A stretch of 32,127 bases of DNA from CAYRAV01 sp964422365 (GTDB taxonomy: Bacteria; Bacillota; Clostridia; Lachnospirales; Lachnospiraceae): contig CAYRAV010000033.1 in the NCBI GenBank assembly GCA_964422365.1, positions 1 to 32,127 on the forward strand. Direction: 5' to 3'. The position numbers were made by a program, and so were the translations under genes. Positions 14,603 to 23,666 of the stretch are shown in pieces; the stretch's first letter is position 1, and each line of letters begins with the position of its first letter. Under the pieces are notes generated by a model. That model saw nothing but the letters and a program-made list of their open reading frames with translations, had not been told where the DNA came from and made no database searches.

Positions 14603-15610
14603 ATGATTGGCAGCGATATCGGAATTGATTTGGGAACAGCGAGTGTGTTAGTTTACCTAAAAGGAAAAGGCGTTGTATTAAAAGAGCCATCTGTGGTAGC
14701 ATTTGATAGAGATACAAATAAAATAAAAGCAATTGGAGAAGAAGCCAGATTAATGCTTGGCAGAACCCCGGGAAATATAGTAGCAGTTCGTCCTTTAAGA
14801 CAAGGTGTTATTTCTGATTATACAGTGACAGAAAAAATGCTAAAATATTTTATTCAAAAGGCGATTGGAAGTAAGCAGAGGCTTCGTAAACCAAGAATTA
14901 GTGTCTGTGTACCAAGTGGTGTAACAGAAGTGGAGAAAAAAGCTGTTGAAGATGCAACCTATAATGCAGGTGCAAGGGAAGTTGCCATTATTGAAGAACC
15001 AATTGCAGCAGCTATTGGTGCAGGAATTGATATTTCAAGGCCTTGTGGAAACATGATTGTGGATATAGGAGGGGGTACATCAGATATAGCAGTCATTTCA
15101 CTGGGAGGTACTGTTGTAAGTACTTCAATTAAGATTGCAGGTGATGATTTTGATGAAGCAATCGTAAGATATATGAGGAAAAAACATAATTTATTAATTG
15201 GTGAGAGGACAGCAGAAGATATTAAGATTAAGATAGGTACAGCTTATAAACGTCAGGAAATCGAGACGATGGATGTAAGAGGAAGAAATTTGGTAACAGG
15301 TCTTCCTAAAACAATTACAGTTACATCTGAGGAGACAGAAGAAGCATTAAAAGAGGCAACAGCACAGATTGTAGAGGCAGTTCATAATGTATTAGAAAAG
15401 ACTCCGCCAGAACTGGCAGCAGATATTGCTGACAGAGGAATTGTATTAACTGGTGGCGGAAGTTTGTTATGTGGATTAGAGGAGTTAATTGAATCTAAGA
15501 CAGGCATTACAACTATGACAGCAGAAGATCCTATGACAGTAGTTGCTATTGGAACGGGAAAGTTTGTGGAATTTCTAAGCGGCAGAAATGACAAAAAATC
15601 GGGTTTGTAA
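14603..15610 (+). CDS. mbl: MreB/Mbl actin-like cell-shape protein
   Basis: This 335-residue bacterial actin forms membrane-associated filaments that guide lateral cell-wall synthesis. The actin-type nucleotide-binding blocks are present: DIGIDLGTASVLVY (phosphate 1), VDIGGGTSDIAVI (phosphate 2) and GIVLTGGGSLLCGLEE (adenosine), plus the MreB-typical EPIAAAIGAG. AAAGGAG eight bases before the ATG sets the start. It is followed by two flagellar basal-body rod/hook-type genes. In Bacillus subtilis mbl is likewise followed by flhO and flhP, so I prefer Mbl to MreB, but sequence by eye does not separate the paralogues. Confidence 0.92.
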   Translation: MIGSDIGIDLGTASVLVYLKGKGVVLKEPSVVAFDRDTNKIKAIGEEARLMLGRTPGNIVAVRPLRQGVISDYTVTEKMLKYFIQKAIGSKQRLRKPRISVCVPSGVTEVEKKAVEDATYNAGAREVAIIEEPIAAAIGAGIDISRPCGNMIVDIGGGTSDIAVISLGGTVVSTSIKIAGDDFDEAIVRYMRKKHNLLIGERTAEDIKIKIGTAYKRQEIETMDVRGRNLVTGLPKTITVTSEETEEALKEATAQIVEAVHNVLEKTPPELAADIADRGIVLTGGGSLLCGLEELIESKTGITTMTAEDPMTVVAIGTGKFVEFLSGRNDKKSGL

Positions 15611-15674
15611 TCAAGTATTTTTTTCAATTTTGAAACTTTTTGATAGTTACATTCGTATTACTAATAAGACAGGA

Positions 15675-15692
15675 TGCCGCCAGATTGCGGCA
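15675..15692. promoter_or_regulatory. Hairpin between mbl and flgF-like gene
   Basis: TGCCGC and GCGGCA form a perfect 6-bp GC-rich stem around a 6-base loop, followed after five bases by a TTTTT run. This is weak for a terminator but could partly attenuate transcription from mbl into the flagellar genes, or act as an mRNA processing or stability element. Confidence 0.4.
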
Positions 15693-15749
15693 ATGAATTT
15701 TTAAATGCTTTTTAGGGTAATATAAGTTTTTATGAGTAGGAGGAAAAGT

Positions 15750-16523
15750 ATGGTAAGAGGATTATATACTGCTTATACCGGACTGGCAAATGAGCAGAAA
15801 AGATTAGATATTCTTTCTAATAATTTAGCAAATTCAGCAACTGTAGGTTATAAACAGGAAAGCGTGGCAAATCAGTCTTTTGACGAGGTGATGACAATAA
15901 AAATCCATGATGGTTCAGTAGGATATTGCAATCAGAATATCGGAAATATGAGTCTGGGTGTAAAAATTGGAGAAGTTTACACAGATTATGGGCAAGGTTC
16001 TTTCAGAGAAACAGGAAATACATTTGATTTTGCTATTGAGGGCAAAGGATTTTTCAAGATGAGAGTAGTGGATTCAGCAGGAAATGAATCGTTTAAATAT
16101 ACTCGAAATGGCTGTTTTAAAATGACAAGAGAAGGTTATGTCGTTGATTCGGACGGCAATCATCTGCAGGGAGCAAATGGTGATGTGCAGGTACCAGTTG
16201 ATGCAACAATTTCATTGGATGTAACAGGTGGAATTTTTGCGAATGGAGAATTGATAGACCAGCTTCAGCTTGTTGATTTTGCAGATTATGATTATTTGAA
16301 AAAATATGGAAATAATATGTACCAGACAGTAAATGGAGCAGTAGAGCTGCAAGCAGATGGGTTGGTTTATCAGGGATTTACTGAGCAGTCTAATGTAAAC
16401 TCTGTATCAGAAATGGTCGATATGATTACTGTAACAAGAGCATATGAAGCCAGCCAGAAAGTGATGCAGACGATTGATAGTATGTTGGATGCAGCAGTAA
16501 ATACGGTTGGTAAAGTAAACTAA
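15750..16523 (+). CDS. Flagellar basal-body rod/hook protein (FlgF/FlhO-like)
   Basis: This 257-residue protein of the flagellar rod/hook family is exported by the flagellar type III apparatus, so it has no signal peptide. The N-terminal rod motif is LDILSNNLANSATVGYKQE, the middle has FDFAIEGKGFFKM, and the C-terminal coiled-coil motif is SNVNSVSEMVDMITVTRAYE. The longer frame from 15732 contains the AGGAGG that serves the ATG at 15750, so the start is 15750. It sits between mbl and flgG as flhO does in Bacillus; FlhO and FlgF are equivalent labels here. It probably forms the proximal or middle rod next to FlgG. Confidence 0.9.
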   Translation: MVRGLYTAYTGLANEQKRLDILSNNLANSATVGYKQESVANQSFDEVMTIKIHDGSVGYCNQNIGNMSLGVKIGEVYTDYGQGSFRETGNTFDFAIEGKGFFKMRVVDSAGNESFKYTRNGCFKMTREGYVVDSDGNHLQGANGDVQVPVDATISLDVTGGIFANGELIDQLQLVDFADYDYLKKYGNNMYQTVNGAVELQADGLVYQGFTEQSNVNSVSEMVDMITVTRAYEASQKVMQTIDSMLDAAVNTVGKVN

Positions 16524-16577
16524 TAAATAAAAGAGTGAATACAAAATAATGAATAAAGAAAATGAGGTGTTTCAATT

Positions 16578-17393
16578 ATGATGAGGTCATTATGGACTGC
16601 TGCATCAGGAATGATTGCACAGCAGACGAATTTGGATACGATATCACATAATTTGTCTAATATTAATACAACAGGTTATAAAACAGAAAGAACAGAATTT
16701 CAATCTTTATTATACCAGACAATCCAAGACACATCTACAGACAGCCAGGGAAATCAGAAACCGGTTGGGGTGCAGGTAGGATTAGGAGTAAGAAGTACAG
16801 CAATTACTTCTCAGTTTGTACAGGGAAATGTATATGAAACAGGTGGAGCCTTTGATTTTGCTATCGAAGGAGAAGGCTTTTTTAAAGTACAAATGCCAGA
16901 TGGTTCTACACAATATACAAGAAATGGATCATTAAAAATGTCGAGGGGCACAGATGGACTTACACTATGTACGTCACAAGGCTATCCGATTTTAGACACC
17001 AATGATCAGCCGATTGTATTTGATGCTTCTTACTCTGCAAGTAAGCTGGAGGCAGATGATAATGGTAACTTTACTTATCCGGATGAAACAGGTAATCCAC
17101 AGCCGTTAGGTGTACAGATTGGATTGGTACAATTTAATAATCCGGCAGGTCTGGAAAAAGCATCTGGAAGCTTGTACAAAGAAACAGCAGCATCGGGAAC
17201 ACCAAGAAAAGAAGGAGAAGATGCGGAGATAAAACCTAGTCTGCTTCACCAGGGATATTTGGAAGGTTCTAATGTACAGGCTGTAGATGAGATGGTTAAT
17301 ATGATTATTGCACAACGTGCTTATGAAATGAACTCAAAGGCAATTACAGCATCAGATGAGATGCTGCAGCAGGCAAATAATTTGAGGGGTTAA
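16578..17393 (+). CDS. flgG: Flagellar distal-rod / hook-type protein FlgG
   Basis: This 271-residue rod protein begins MMRSLWTAASGMIAQQTNLD, the FlgG hallmark, followed by ISHNLSNINTTGYKTERTEF. The central FDFAIEGEGFFKVQ and the C-terminal YLEGSNVQAVDEMVNMIIAQ then RAYEMNSKAI blocks are also FlgG-like. It is 54 bp behind its paralogue, which it resembles at both ends, so the two probably arose by duplication. GAGGTG eight bases before the ATG is the ribosome binding site. It is flhP by Bacillus naming. It assembles into the distal rod between the proximal rod and the hook. Confidence 0.93.
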   Translation: MMRSLWTAASGMIAQQTNLDTISHNLSNINTTGYKTERTEFQSLLYQTIQDTSTDSQGNQKPVGVQVGLGVRSTAITSQFVQGNVYETGGAFDFAIEGEGFFKVQMPDGSTQYTRNGSLKMSRGTDGLTLCTSQGYPILDTNDQPIVFDASYSASKLEADDNGNFTYPDETGNPQPLGVQIGLVQFNNPAGLEKASGSLYKETAASGTPRKEGEDAEIKPSLLHQGYLEGSNVQAVDEMVNMIIAQRAYEMNSKAITASDEMLQQANNLRG

Positions 17394-17451
17394 AGATCTG
17401 TATGGTGATGCAAAGAGTAGATTATTGTAGAATATAAAGGAGAGATGGTGT

Positions 17452-17802
17452 ATGAATCTAATAGATAGCAGTTCTTTCTATACATACTCAAATTACACAT
17501 CAAATATGTCTTCAACATCATCTGTGTCAGCAGATAAATTGCAGGAAAGTCTTACAAATACAAGTTTGGAGAATTCCACTGATGAAGAATTGATGAATGT
17601 ATGTAAGAGTTTTGAAGCATATTTTATTGAACAGGTTTATAAAGGAATGAAAAATATAGTCAAATCAGACGATGATCAAAATGCATACATGCAGTGCTTT
17701 GGAGATATCCTGACACAATCATATGCAGAGAATGCTACGGAAGCTGGGGGAATTGGATTAGCACAGATGTTATACGAATCCATGAAACGTTCCGGATATT
17801 AG
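17452..17802 (+). CDS. Rod-binding protein (FlgJ N-terminal domain only)
   Basis: The protein has 116 residues. The region LMNVCKSFEAYFIEQVYKGM, ending in GGIGLAQMLYESMKR, is the rod-binding domain of FlgJ (PF10135). The first 40 residues are Ser/Thr-rich and probably flexible. There is no C-terminal peptidoglycan hydrolase domain, as usual in Firmicutes, so the protein acts as rod cap or scaffold and wall cutting must come from another enzyme. AAAGGAGAG precedes the ATG by about seven bases. It is the last gene of the mbl-flg operon; a terminator follows. Confidence 0.88.
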   Translation: MNLIDSSSFYTYSNYTSNMSSTSSVSADKLQESLTNTSLENSTDEELMNVCKSFEAYFIEQVYKGMKNIVKSDDDQNAYMQCFGDILTQSYAENATEAGGIGLAQMLYESMKRSGY

Positions 17803-17854
17803 TTGTATCGGATTTTTGATGATATCATAGAAAGTTATAATGAAACATGATGAT

Positions 17855-17893
17855 AAAAAATCTGTTGGAAAGAAAACTTCCAACAGATTTTTT
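17855..17893 (+). terminator. Intrinsic terminator of the mbl-flagellar operon
   Basis: A perfect 16-bp stem (AAAAAATCTGTTGGAA with TTCCAACAGATTTTTT) encloses a 7-base loop and ends in six Ts, 52 bp after the flgJ-like stop. It separates the flagellar operon from recD2. Confidence 0.9.
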
Positions 17894-17917
17894 GCATAAT
17901 CAGAAAGGAAGAAATTA

Positions 17918-20140
17918 GTGGAAGAGGAAGTAATAGAGGGATATGTTGATAAAATTGTATTTAGGAATGAGGAAAATGGATACACAGTATTTTCATTATC
18001 AAATGAAGAGGGAGAAGTAACTTGTGTGGGGAGTTTTACTTTTATTAGTGAAGGAGAATTTGTAGAGATAAGGGGAAATTATATCAATCATGCAGTTTAT
18101 GGTTCACAGTTAAAAGTCAGTTCTTATGAGGTAAAAGAGCCCGAGGATTTATATTCTATGGAACGTTATCTTGGCTCTGGTGCCATTAAAGGAATCGGAA
18201 CTGCTATGGCGGCACGCATTGTAAGAAAATTTAAGGGAGATAGTTTTCGTATTATAGAAGAAGAACCGGAACGGCTGGTAGAAATCAAGGGTATTAGTGA
18301 ACGGATTGCCAGAGATATTGCATTGCAATTTGAGGAAAAAAGAGATATGCGTACTGCGATGATTTTTCTTCAAAAATATGGTATATCGAGTAATCTGGCA
18401 GTAAAGATACATCAACACTATGGCAGCAAGATGTATGATGTAATAGAAAAGAATCCTTATAAACTGGCTGATGATATTAAGGGTGTTGGATTTAAAATAG
18501 CAGATGAGATTGCAGAAAAAGTAGGCATTTCTCCAGATTCCAATTTTAGGATTCAGGCAGGTATTGTATATTTGTTACAACAGGCAGCAGTAAGTGGACA
18601 TGTGTATATGCCGGAGACACAATTACTTTCTCAAATAGCAGAAACGCTTGCAATAGAACAGGAAAAAATAGAACCAAATTTGATGGATATGATAATAGAT
18701 AAACGGATTATTGTAAAAGAACAGGAGCAAGAAAAACATATTTATTTATCTAGTTACTATTATATGGAATTAAACACTGCAAAAATGCTGATAGATTTAA
18801 ATATATCTTATCCTGTAAAACAAAAGGCAATGCTTCATCGTTTAGAATATATACAAGAACAGTCAGATGTTACATTGGATGAAATGCAGCAAAAAGCAGT
18901 GATTGAATCTGCAAAAAATGGTGTCTTTATCTTAACGGGGGGACCAGGTACAGGAAAAACAACTACAATTAATGCTATTATAAAATTTTTTGAAACAGAG
19001 AAAATGGATTTATTACTGGCAGCACCTACTGGACGTGCGGCTAAGAGAATGTCAGAAACTACAGGTTATGAGGCACAGACCATCCACCGGTTACTAGAGC
19101 AAAATGGAGGAGTGGAACAGGAGGAGCATAATCTTCGTTTTGAACGAAATGCAGATAATCCTCTTGAAACAGATGTTATTATAATTGATGAAATGTCTAT
19201 GGTGGACATTCATCTGATGCATGCCTTGTTAAAGGCGGTTGCAGTAGGAACCAGGCTGATATTAGTAGGAGATGTAAACCAGCTGCCATCAGTAGGACCA
19301 GGGAATGTATTGCGTGATATTATAGAATCAGAACAGTTTACTGTGGTAAAATTAAAAAAGATATTTCGTCAGGCAGCCGAAAGTGATATTATTGTTAATG
19401 CACATAAAATTAATAATGGTGAAATGATTAGGTTAGATAACAAAAGCAAAGATTTTTTTCATTTAGAAAGGGATGATTCGAACATTATTCAGCAATCCAT
19501 ATTATATTTGGTAAAAGAAAAAATAGCCAGGTATATCCAGGCAGATCCATATGATATACAAGTATTGACTCCTATGCGCAAAGGAGAGCTGGGCGTGGAA
19601 CGTTTAAACGAATTATTGCAAAACCATTTGAATCCGCCATCGAATAACAAAAAAGAAAAGGAATATCAAAATACTATTTTCCGAGAGGGAGATAAGGTTA
19701 TGCAGATTAAGAATAATTATCAGCTTACATGGGAAATTAAGAGCAGGTATGGAACTATGGTAGAAACAGGAACAGGTGTGTTTAATGGGGATGTGGGAAA
19801 AATTGCACAAATTAATCCGTTTGCAGAAAATGTGACAGTAGAGTTTGATGAGGGAAAAATGGTAGAGTATGCATTTGCTGATTTGGAAGAACTAGAACTG
19901 GCATATGCCATTACTATCCACAAATCCCAGGGAAGTGAATATCCAGCAGTGGTTATTCCGCTGTTATCAGGGCCTAAAATGTTGTTTAACAGAAATTTAT
20001 TATATACAGCAGTAACAAGGGCAAAAAAATGTGTAATGACAGTAGGTCGTAAGTATACAATAGAAAATATGGTGCAAAATAATAGTGAACAGAGACGTTT
20101 TTCAGGATTGCAGAAACGAATCTGTGAAATAAAATGGTAG
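17918..20140 (+). CDS. recD2: RecD2-type ATP-dependent DNA helicase
   Basis: This 740-residue SF1B 5'-3' helicase helps replication forks and mismatch/recombination repair in bacteria that use AddAB instead of RecBCD. The N-terminal OB and helix-hairpin-helix part (about 1-280; LGSGAIKGIGTAMAARIV, GVGFKIADEIAEKVG) is the RecD2-specific extension. The motor has Walker A GGPGTGKTT (Lys347), Walker B DVIIIDEMSMVD, GDVNQLPSVGPG, motif V YAITIHKSQGSE and motif VI LLYTAVTRAKK. The start is GTG at 17918, with AAAGGA eight bases upstream. It is a free-standing protein, with no RecB or RecC near. Confidence 0.94.
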   Translation: MEEEVIEGYVDKIVFRNEENGYTVFSLSNEEGEVTCVGSFTFISEGEFVEIRGNYINHAVYGSQLKVSSYEVKEPEDLYSMERYLGSGAIKGIGTAMAARIVRKFKGDSFRIIEEEPERLVEIKGISERIARDIALQFEEKRDMRTAMIFLQKYGISSNLAVKIHQHYGSKMYDVIEKNPYKLADDIKGVGFKIADEIAEKVGISPDSNFRIQAGIVYLLQQAAVSGHVYMPETQLLSQIAETLAIEQEKIEPNLMDMIIDKRIIVKEQEQEKHIYLSSYYYMELNTAKMLIDLNISYPVKQKAMLHRLEYIQEQSDVTLDEMQQKAVIESAKNGVFILTGGPGTGKTTTINAIIKFFETEKMDLLLAAPTGRAAKRMSETTGYEAQTIHRLLEQNGGVEQEEHNLRFERNADNPLETDVIIIDEMSMVDIHLMHALLKAVAVGTRLILVGDVNQLPSVGPGNVLRDIIESEQFTVVKLKKIFRQAAESDIIVNAHKINNGEMIRLDNKSKDFFHLERDDSNIIQQSILYLVKEKIARYIQADPYDIQVLTPMRKGELGVERLNELLQNHLNPPSNNKKEKEYQNTIFREGDKVMQIKNNYQLTWEIKSRYGTMVETGTGVFNGDVGKIAQINPFAENVTVEFDEGKMVEYAFADLEELELAYAITIHKSQGSEYPAVVIPLLSGPKMLFNRNLLYTAVTRAKKCVMTVGRKYTIENMVQNNSEQRRFSGLQKRICEIKW

Positions 20141-20225
20141 AAATCACAAAAAATTGGTGCAATTTTATTGTGAATGAGGTATAATGAAAAAAGATGCAAG
20201 GATTTTCTAAGGAGGATAAAAACAT

Positions 20226-21140
20226 ATGAAAACGGCATTAGTAATTATGGCAGCAGGTATGGGAAGCCGGTTTGGCGGAATTAAGCAGTTAGAGCCTGTA
20301 GGGCCAAGTGATGAGATTATCATGGATTATTCTATTTATGATGCTGTAAAAGCCGGATTCGAGAAAATTATATTTATAATAAGGAGGGACATTGAAGAAG
20401 ATTTTCGTAGAATTATAGGAAACCGCATTGAGAAATTAATTGAAGTAGAATATGTATTTCAAGATATCGATAACCTTCCCAAAGGGTACAAAAAGCCACA
20501 AGGCAGAGAGAAACCATGGGGAACAGGACATGCTGTTCTAAGTTGTCTTGGAACGATTAAGGAACCATTTGCAGTTATTAATGCAGATGACTATTATGGA
20601 AAGGAAGCGTTTGTGAAAGTAAATGAATTTTTGAAACATCCATCAAAAGCAAATGCAAAGTATCATTTTTGTATGGCTGGTTTCTTTTTAGGTAATACAT
20701 TAAGTGAAAATGGAACTGTAACCAGAGGTGTATGTAAAGTCAGCAAAGAAAAAACACTGGTTGATATCGTAGAAACACAGGAAATATCCAAGAAAGGTGA
20801 GATTGCTGTAGGTGAAGTAGATGGAAAACCGGTGGAGATTTCATTAGATTGTCCTGTTTCTATGAATATGTGGGGATTTACACCAGAATTTTTGGAAGAA
20901 TTGAATGTTCGTTTTACGAATTTTTTAGATGGAATCGATCGTAATCCTTTAAAGGCAGAATATTTATTACCAGCAATCGTAGATGACTTAATTAAGGAAG
21001 GGAGTGCACAAGTTTCTGTTTTAGAAACACATGACAGATGGTTTGGTGTTACATATCGTGAAGATAAGGAAATGGTGGTAAATTCATTTGCAAATCTGGT
21101 AAGACACGGGGTGTATCCACAGAAACTGTTTGAAAATTAG
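20226..21140 (+). CDS. GalU/GlmU-like sugar-phosphate nucleotidyltransferase
   Basis: This 304-residue protein has an N-terminal NTP-transferase Rossmann fold: ALVIMAAGMGSRFGGIKQ is the nucleotide-binding G-x-G-x-R-x loop, GTGHAVLSC the base and ribose contact, and AVINADDYYG the metal-binding D-D strand. The C-terminal half carries family-specific sequence (SMNMWGFTPEFLEELN, ETHDRWFGVTYREDKE). It should make an NDP-sugar from a sugar-1-phosphate, but substrate choice cannot be read from the sequence. AAGGAGG ten bases before the ATG fixes the start. A TATAAT at 20180-20185, with a poor -35, suggests its own promoter. Confidence 0.88.
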   Translation: MKTALVIMAAGMGSRFGGIKQLEPVGPSDEIIMDYSIYDAVKAGFEKIIFIIRRDIEEDFRRIIGNRIEKLIEVEYVFQDIDNLPKGYKKPQGREKPWGTGHAVLSCLGTIKEPFAVINADDYYGKEAFVKVNEFLKHPSKANAKYHFCMAGFFLGNTLSENGTVTRGVCKVSKEKTLVDIVETQEISKKGEIAVGEVDGKPVEISLDCPVSMNMWGFTPEFLEELNVRFTNFLDGIDRNPLKAEYLLPAIVDDLIKEGSAQVSVLETHDRWFGVTYREDKEMVVNSFANLVRHGVYPQKLFEN

Positions 21141-21244
21141 AACTGTTAAATTTTAGCAAGAAATACTGCATAATGAATATAATAATGAAGAAAAGATATT
21201 TATACATCAGAAAAATGTGATAATTAGGAGATTATATTCGAAAA

Positions 21245-21970
21245 GTGATAGAAAAAATAGCAGAGGAATTGATTGATATCATTTATCCGCCACGATGTCC
21301 TGTGTGTGGGGAAGTTAAGAGGGGAAAAAAGAAATTAGCTTGTAATGGCTGTTTAGAAAGATTAACATGGATAAAGGAGCCACAGTGTAAGAAATGTGGT
21401 AAGATGCTGGAAAGTGAAGAACAAGAGTATTGTTTTGACTGTAATAAGGTACAGTATCATTTTGAGAGTGGATATCCATTGTGGAGTTATGATGATATTA
21501 TGAAAAAGTCTATAGCGGATTTTAAGTATGGCGGACGACGTGAATACGGAAAATTTTATGGAACAGTATTAGCGGAGCGTTATGGTCCAAAGTTTTTGGC
21601 ATTGCAGGTTGATGTGATTGTTCCAGTTCCAATACATGATACAAAACGCAGGGAAAGAGGTTATAACCAAACAGAGATTATAGCAGACACATTAGGAAGA
21701 GAATTGGGAATTCCGGTATGGAAAGACTGGTTAGTAAGAGTTAGGAAAACTATGCCTCAAAAAGAATTAAATCAGCAAGAGAGATTAAAGAATCTGGAAG
21801 GGGCATTTGCAATAAAAAAACGACATGACTTGCAGGGGAATACAAAAGTTCTTCTGTTAGATGATATCTATACTTCGGGAAGTACAGTTGAGGCTTGTAC
21901 AAAAGTACTTTTAAAAGCAGGAGCAGATAAAGTATATGTTTCAACACTATGTATCGGAAAAGGGTATTGA
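21245..21970 (+). CDS. comF: ComF family phosphoribosyltransferase-like protein
   Basis: This 241-residue ComFC-type protein is used in DNA uptake in competent bacteria but also occurs widely in non-competent Firmicutes. The N-terminal zinc ribbon has two Cys pairs (CPVCG, CNGC and CKKCG, CFDC). The C-terminal half is a phosphoribosyltransferase fold with the PRPP loop VLLLDDIYTSGST and the typical DVIVPVPIHDTKRRERGYNQ block. The GTG start at 21245 has AGGAG 13 bases upstream, rather far; an ATT codon at 21236 would be better spaced but is a rare start. It precedes the YvyF-like flagellar gene, matching the comFC-yvyF order in Bacillus. Confidence 0.9.
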   Translation: MIEKIAEELIDIIYPPRCPVCGEVKRGKKKLACNGCLERLTWIKEPQCKKCGKMLESEEQEYCFDCNKVQYHFESGYPLWSYDDIMKKSIADFKYGGRREYGKFYGTVLAERYGPKFLALQVDVIVPVPIHDTKRRERGYNQTEIIADTLGRELGIPVWKDWLVRVRKTMPQKELNQQERLKNLEGAFAIKKRHDLQGNTKVLLLDDIYTSGSTVEACTKVLLKAGADKVYVSTLCIGKGY

Positions 21971-21998
21971 TAAAACATGAAGACAGGAGGTAATTGCT

Positions 21999-22400
21999 AT
22001 GGAGGTTAGAAATTGTGCAGAATGTGGGAAGATGTTTAATTATATAGGTGGACCGCCATTATGTAGTATGTGTATAAAAGAATTAGAGGAAAAATTTCAA
22101 ACAGTCAAAGAATACATATATGATAATCCACGAGCATCAATCAATGAAGTAGCAGAGGAAAATAAAGTATCAATACGTCAGATTAAACGGTGGGTTCGTG
22201 AAGAACGTTTGGCATTTTCAGAAGATTCGCCAACTGGTATTGAATGTAAAAGCTGTGGAAAGTCAATTAAGACAGGATGCTATTGTGATAAGTGTAAAAG
22301 AGCATTAGAACAGCAGTTAGGAAATGTTTATAAGCAACCTGATGTTGAAGTGCAAAAAACAAAACATAATTCAGAGGCAAAAATGCGATTTTTAAAGTGA
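21999..22400 (+). CDS. yvyF: Flagellar operon protein, TIGR03826/YvyF family
   Basis: The protein has 133 residues. The N-terminal zinc-finger pattern is NCAECGKMF...PLCSMCIKELE, the middle is a helix-turn-helix-like segment (ASINEVAEENKVSIRQIKRW) and a second zinc ribbon follows (CKSCGKSIKTGCYCDKCK). This arrangement is that of TIGR03826, a regulator-like protein encoded between comF and flgM in Firmicutes flagellar loci. AGGAGG eight bases before the ATG sets the start. The HTH suggests DNA binding or an anti-sigma partner role, but the family's function is not established. Here flgM does not follow; a CheX-like gene does. Confidence 0.88.
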   Translation: MEVRNCAECGKMFNYIGGPPLCSMCIKELEEKFQTVKEYIYDNPRASINEVAEENKVSIRQIKRWVREERLAFSEDSPTGIECKSCGKSIKTGCYCDKCKRALEQQLGNVYKQPDVEVQKTKHNSEAKMRFLK

Positions 22401-22468
22401 TAGAATGTGTTTTTACATAAGGCTATTTTAACCATGGGATAAGTGGTAGTAGAGAGTGGGTGATAGAA

Positions 22469-22954
22469 ATGTTATCGGACTTAAAGGTTCATGATGTCTA
22501 TCGGAATGCGTTTGTTATGATGACAGAAAAGATGGCAGGTTTTACAATTTGTGATGGAGATAAAGAAGACGTTGAATATCATATTGATATTATGCTTCAA
22601 AGCAAAGGTGATTTTCAATCTGCAATCGTTTGTCATATGGAAAGTACATTGTATGAGGCTGTATTAATGGGAATGAATGCTGGAAAGACTGTTAGTGCAG
22701 AGTTGAAGCAATTATTCATTGGGGAATATATGAATGTGGTTGGGGGGCATGCACTGACCAATATTAATAATTTAATTGGAACAGCTTCTAGATTAACAGT
22801 ACCTAAAGTTTCTCGATGTTTGGAGAATACAATAAATGATGAGAATGGGGCAAGAGATGTATTGTATTTTACAAGTGCTTATGGCAGGATGAGGATTGAT
22901 ATGAATTATGAAGAAAGAAGTGCAGAAAATGATAAATTATTCAATACTACATAG
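22469..22954 (+). CDS. cheX: CheX-like chemotaxis phosphatase
   Basis: The protein has 161 residues. The CheC/CheX-type catalytic segment FIGEYMNVVGGHALTNINN carries the Glu-x-x-Asn pair that positions water for CheY-P dephosphorylation. Most of the rest is the usual mixed alpha/beta fold (VSRCLENTINDENGARDVLY). A GTG at 22460 is in frame, but the ATG at 22469 has GGGTG six bases upstream and is preferred. A CheY-like receiver follows 138 bp downstream, the expected substrate. CheX proteins are typically dimeric, cytosolic, and shorten the lifetime of CheY-P at the flagellar motor. Confidence 0.82.
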   Translation: MLSDLKVHDVYRNAFVMMTEKMAGFTICDGDKEDVEYHIDIMLQSKGDFQSAIVCHMESTLYEAVLMGMNAGKTVSAELKQLFIGEYMNVVGGHALTNINNLIGTASRLTVPKVSRCLENTINDENGARDVLYFTSAYGRMRIDMNYEERSAENDKLFNTT

Positions 22955-23092
22955 TTTTACAGAGGAAGCTTGATTAACAAGTGGTATTGTGTAGAAGCAG
23001 ATAGACATCGATACTTATTAGTATCATTATAAAGGAATGAAATTATATATTGAAGATTTATTGCCGGATTTATGGGATGGAGGGTAAAGTAT

Positions 23093-23455
23093 ATGGACAA
23101 GACGATATTAGTTGTAGATGATTCTCCTTTTGTGTATCATCATATAAAAGATTTGGTAGAAGGACAAGGGTATAAGGTAATTGGAAGTGCTAGGTCTGGT
23201 GAAGAGGGAATTGAAATGTTTCAAAGTTTGAAACCGGATATTGTGATATTAGATATTATCATGCCAGGGATTGATGGATTGGAAACAGCCGAAATTTTAT
23301 TAGAACAAGATCCAAATGCAAGGATTATTATGCTGAGTTCTTTGTTTGATGCAAATTTACTGGGTGAGGTAAAGGAACTAGGACTAAAATATTTGCTTCC
23401 AAAACCGTTGGAGAAAGAAGTGTTTTTTGCTACACTGGAACTGATTTGCAAATAA
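23093..23455 (+). CDS. CheY-like single-domain response regulator
   Basis: This 120-residue receiver-only protein has the acidic pair Asp9-Asp10 (VVDDSPF), phosphoacceptor Asp54 (VILDIIMPGIDG), a switch Ser in IIMLSS and the conserved Lys in LLPKPLEKE. There is no output domain, so it works by protein-protein contact, most simply as the CheY paired with the CheX-like phosphatase upstream. GGAGGG eight bases before the ATG at 23093 decides the start against the longer frame from 23072. Whether it targets the FliM switch or another partner cannot be read from sequence. Confidence 0.88.
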   Translation: MDKTILVVDDSPFVYHHIKDLVEGQGYKVIGSARSGEEGIEMFQSLKPDIVILDIIMPGIDGLETAEILLEQDPNARIIMLSSLFDANLLGEVKELGLKYLLPKPLEKEVFFATLELICK

Positions 23456-23509
23456 GCTGAAAGAAAAAATATATTTAAGAGTTGAATCTAGGTTATGCTT
23501 CAACAATGT

Positions 23510-23576
23510 AAAAGTATATGTGCAATTTGTGCGAACAAGTGTATTCGCAGCATACAAACTGTACATATACTTTTTT
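23510..23576 (+). terminator. Terminator after the CheX/CheY pair
   Basis: AAAAGTATATGT (23510-23521) pairs with ACATATACTTTT near 23563-23574 and runs into Ts. An inner stem GCGAA (23531-23535) / TTCGC (23544-23548) stabilises the loop. On the minus strand the same stem would follow cvfB, so it may serve both convergent operons. Confidence 0.75.
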
Positions 23577-23666
23577 ATGTTTGTAAGCAAAGAATCAGGC
23601 TGCTTCAATTTGGGTTTGACATAAAGGGAAAATATTCTGCAGCTTTACGTTTTATAAGTTTGAATA

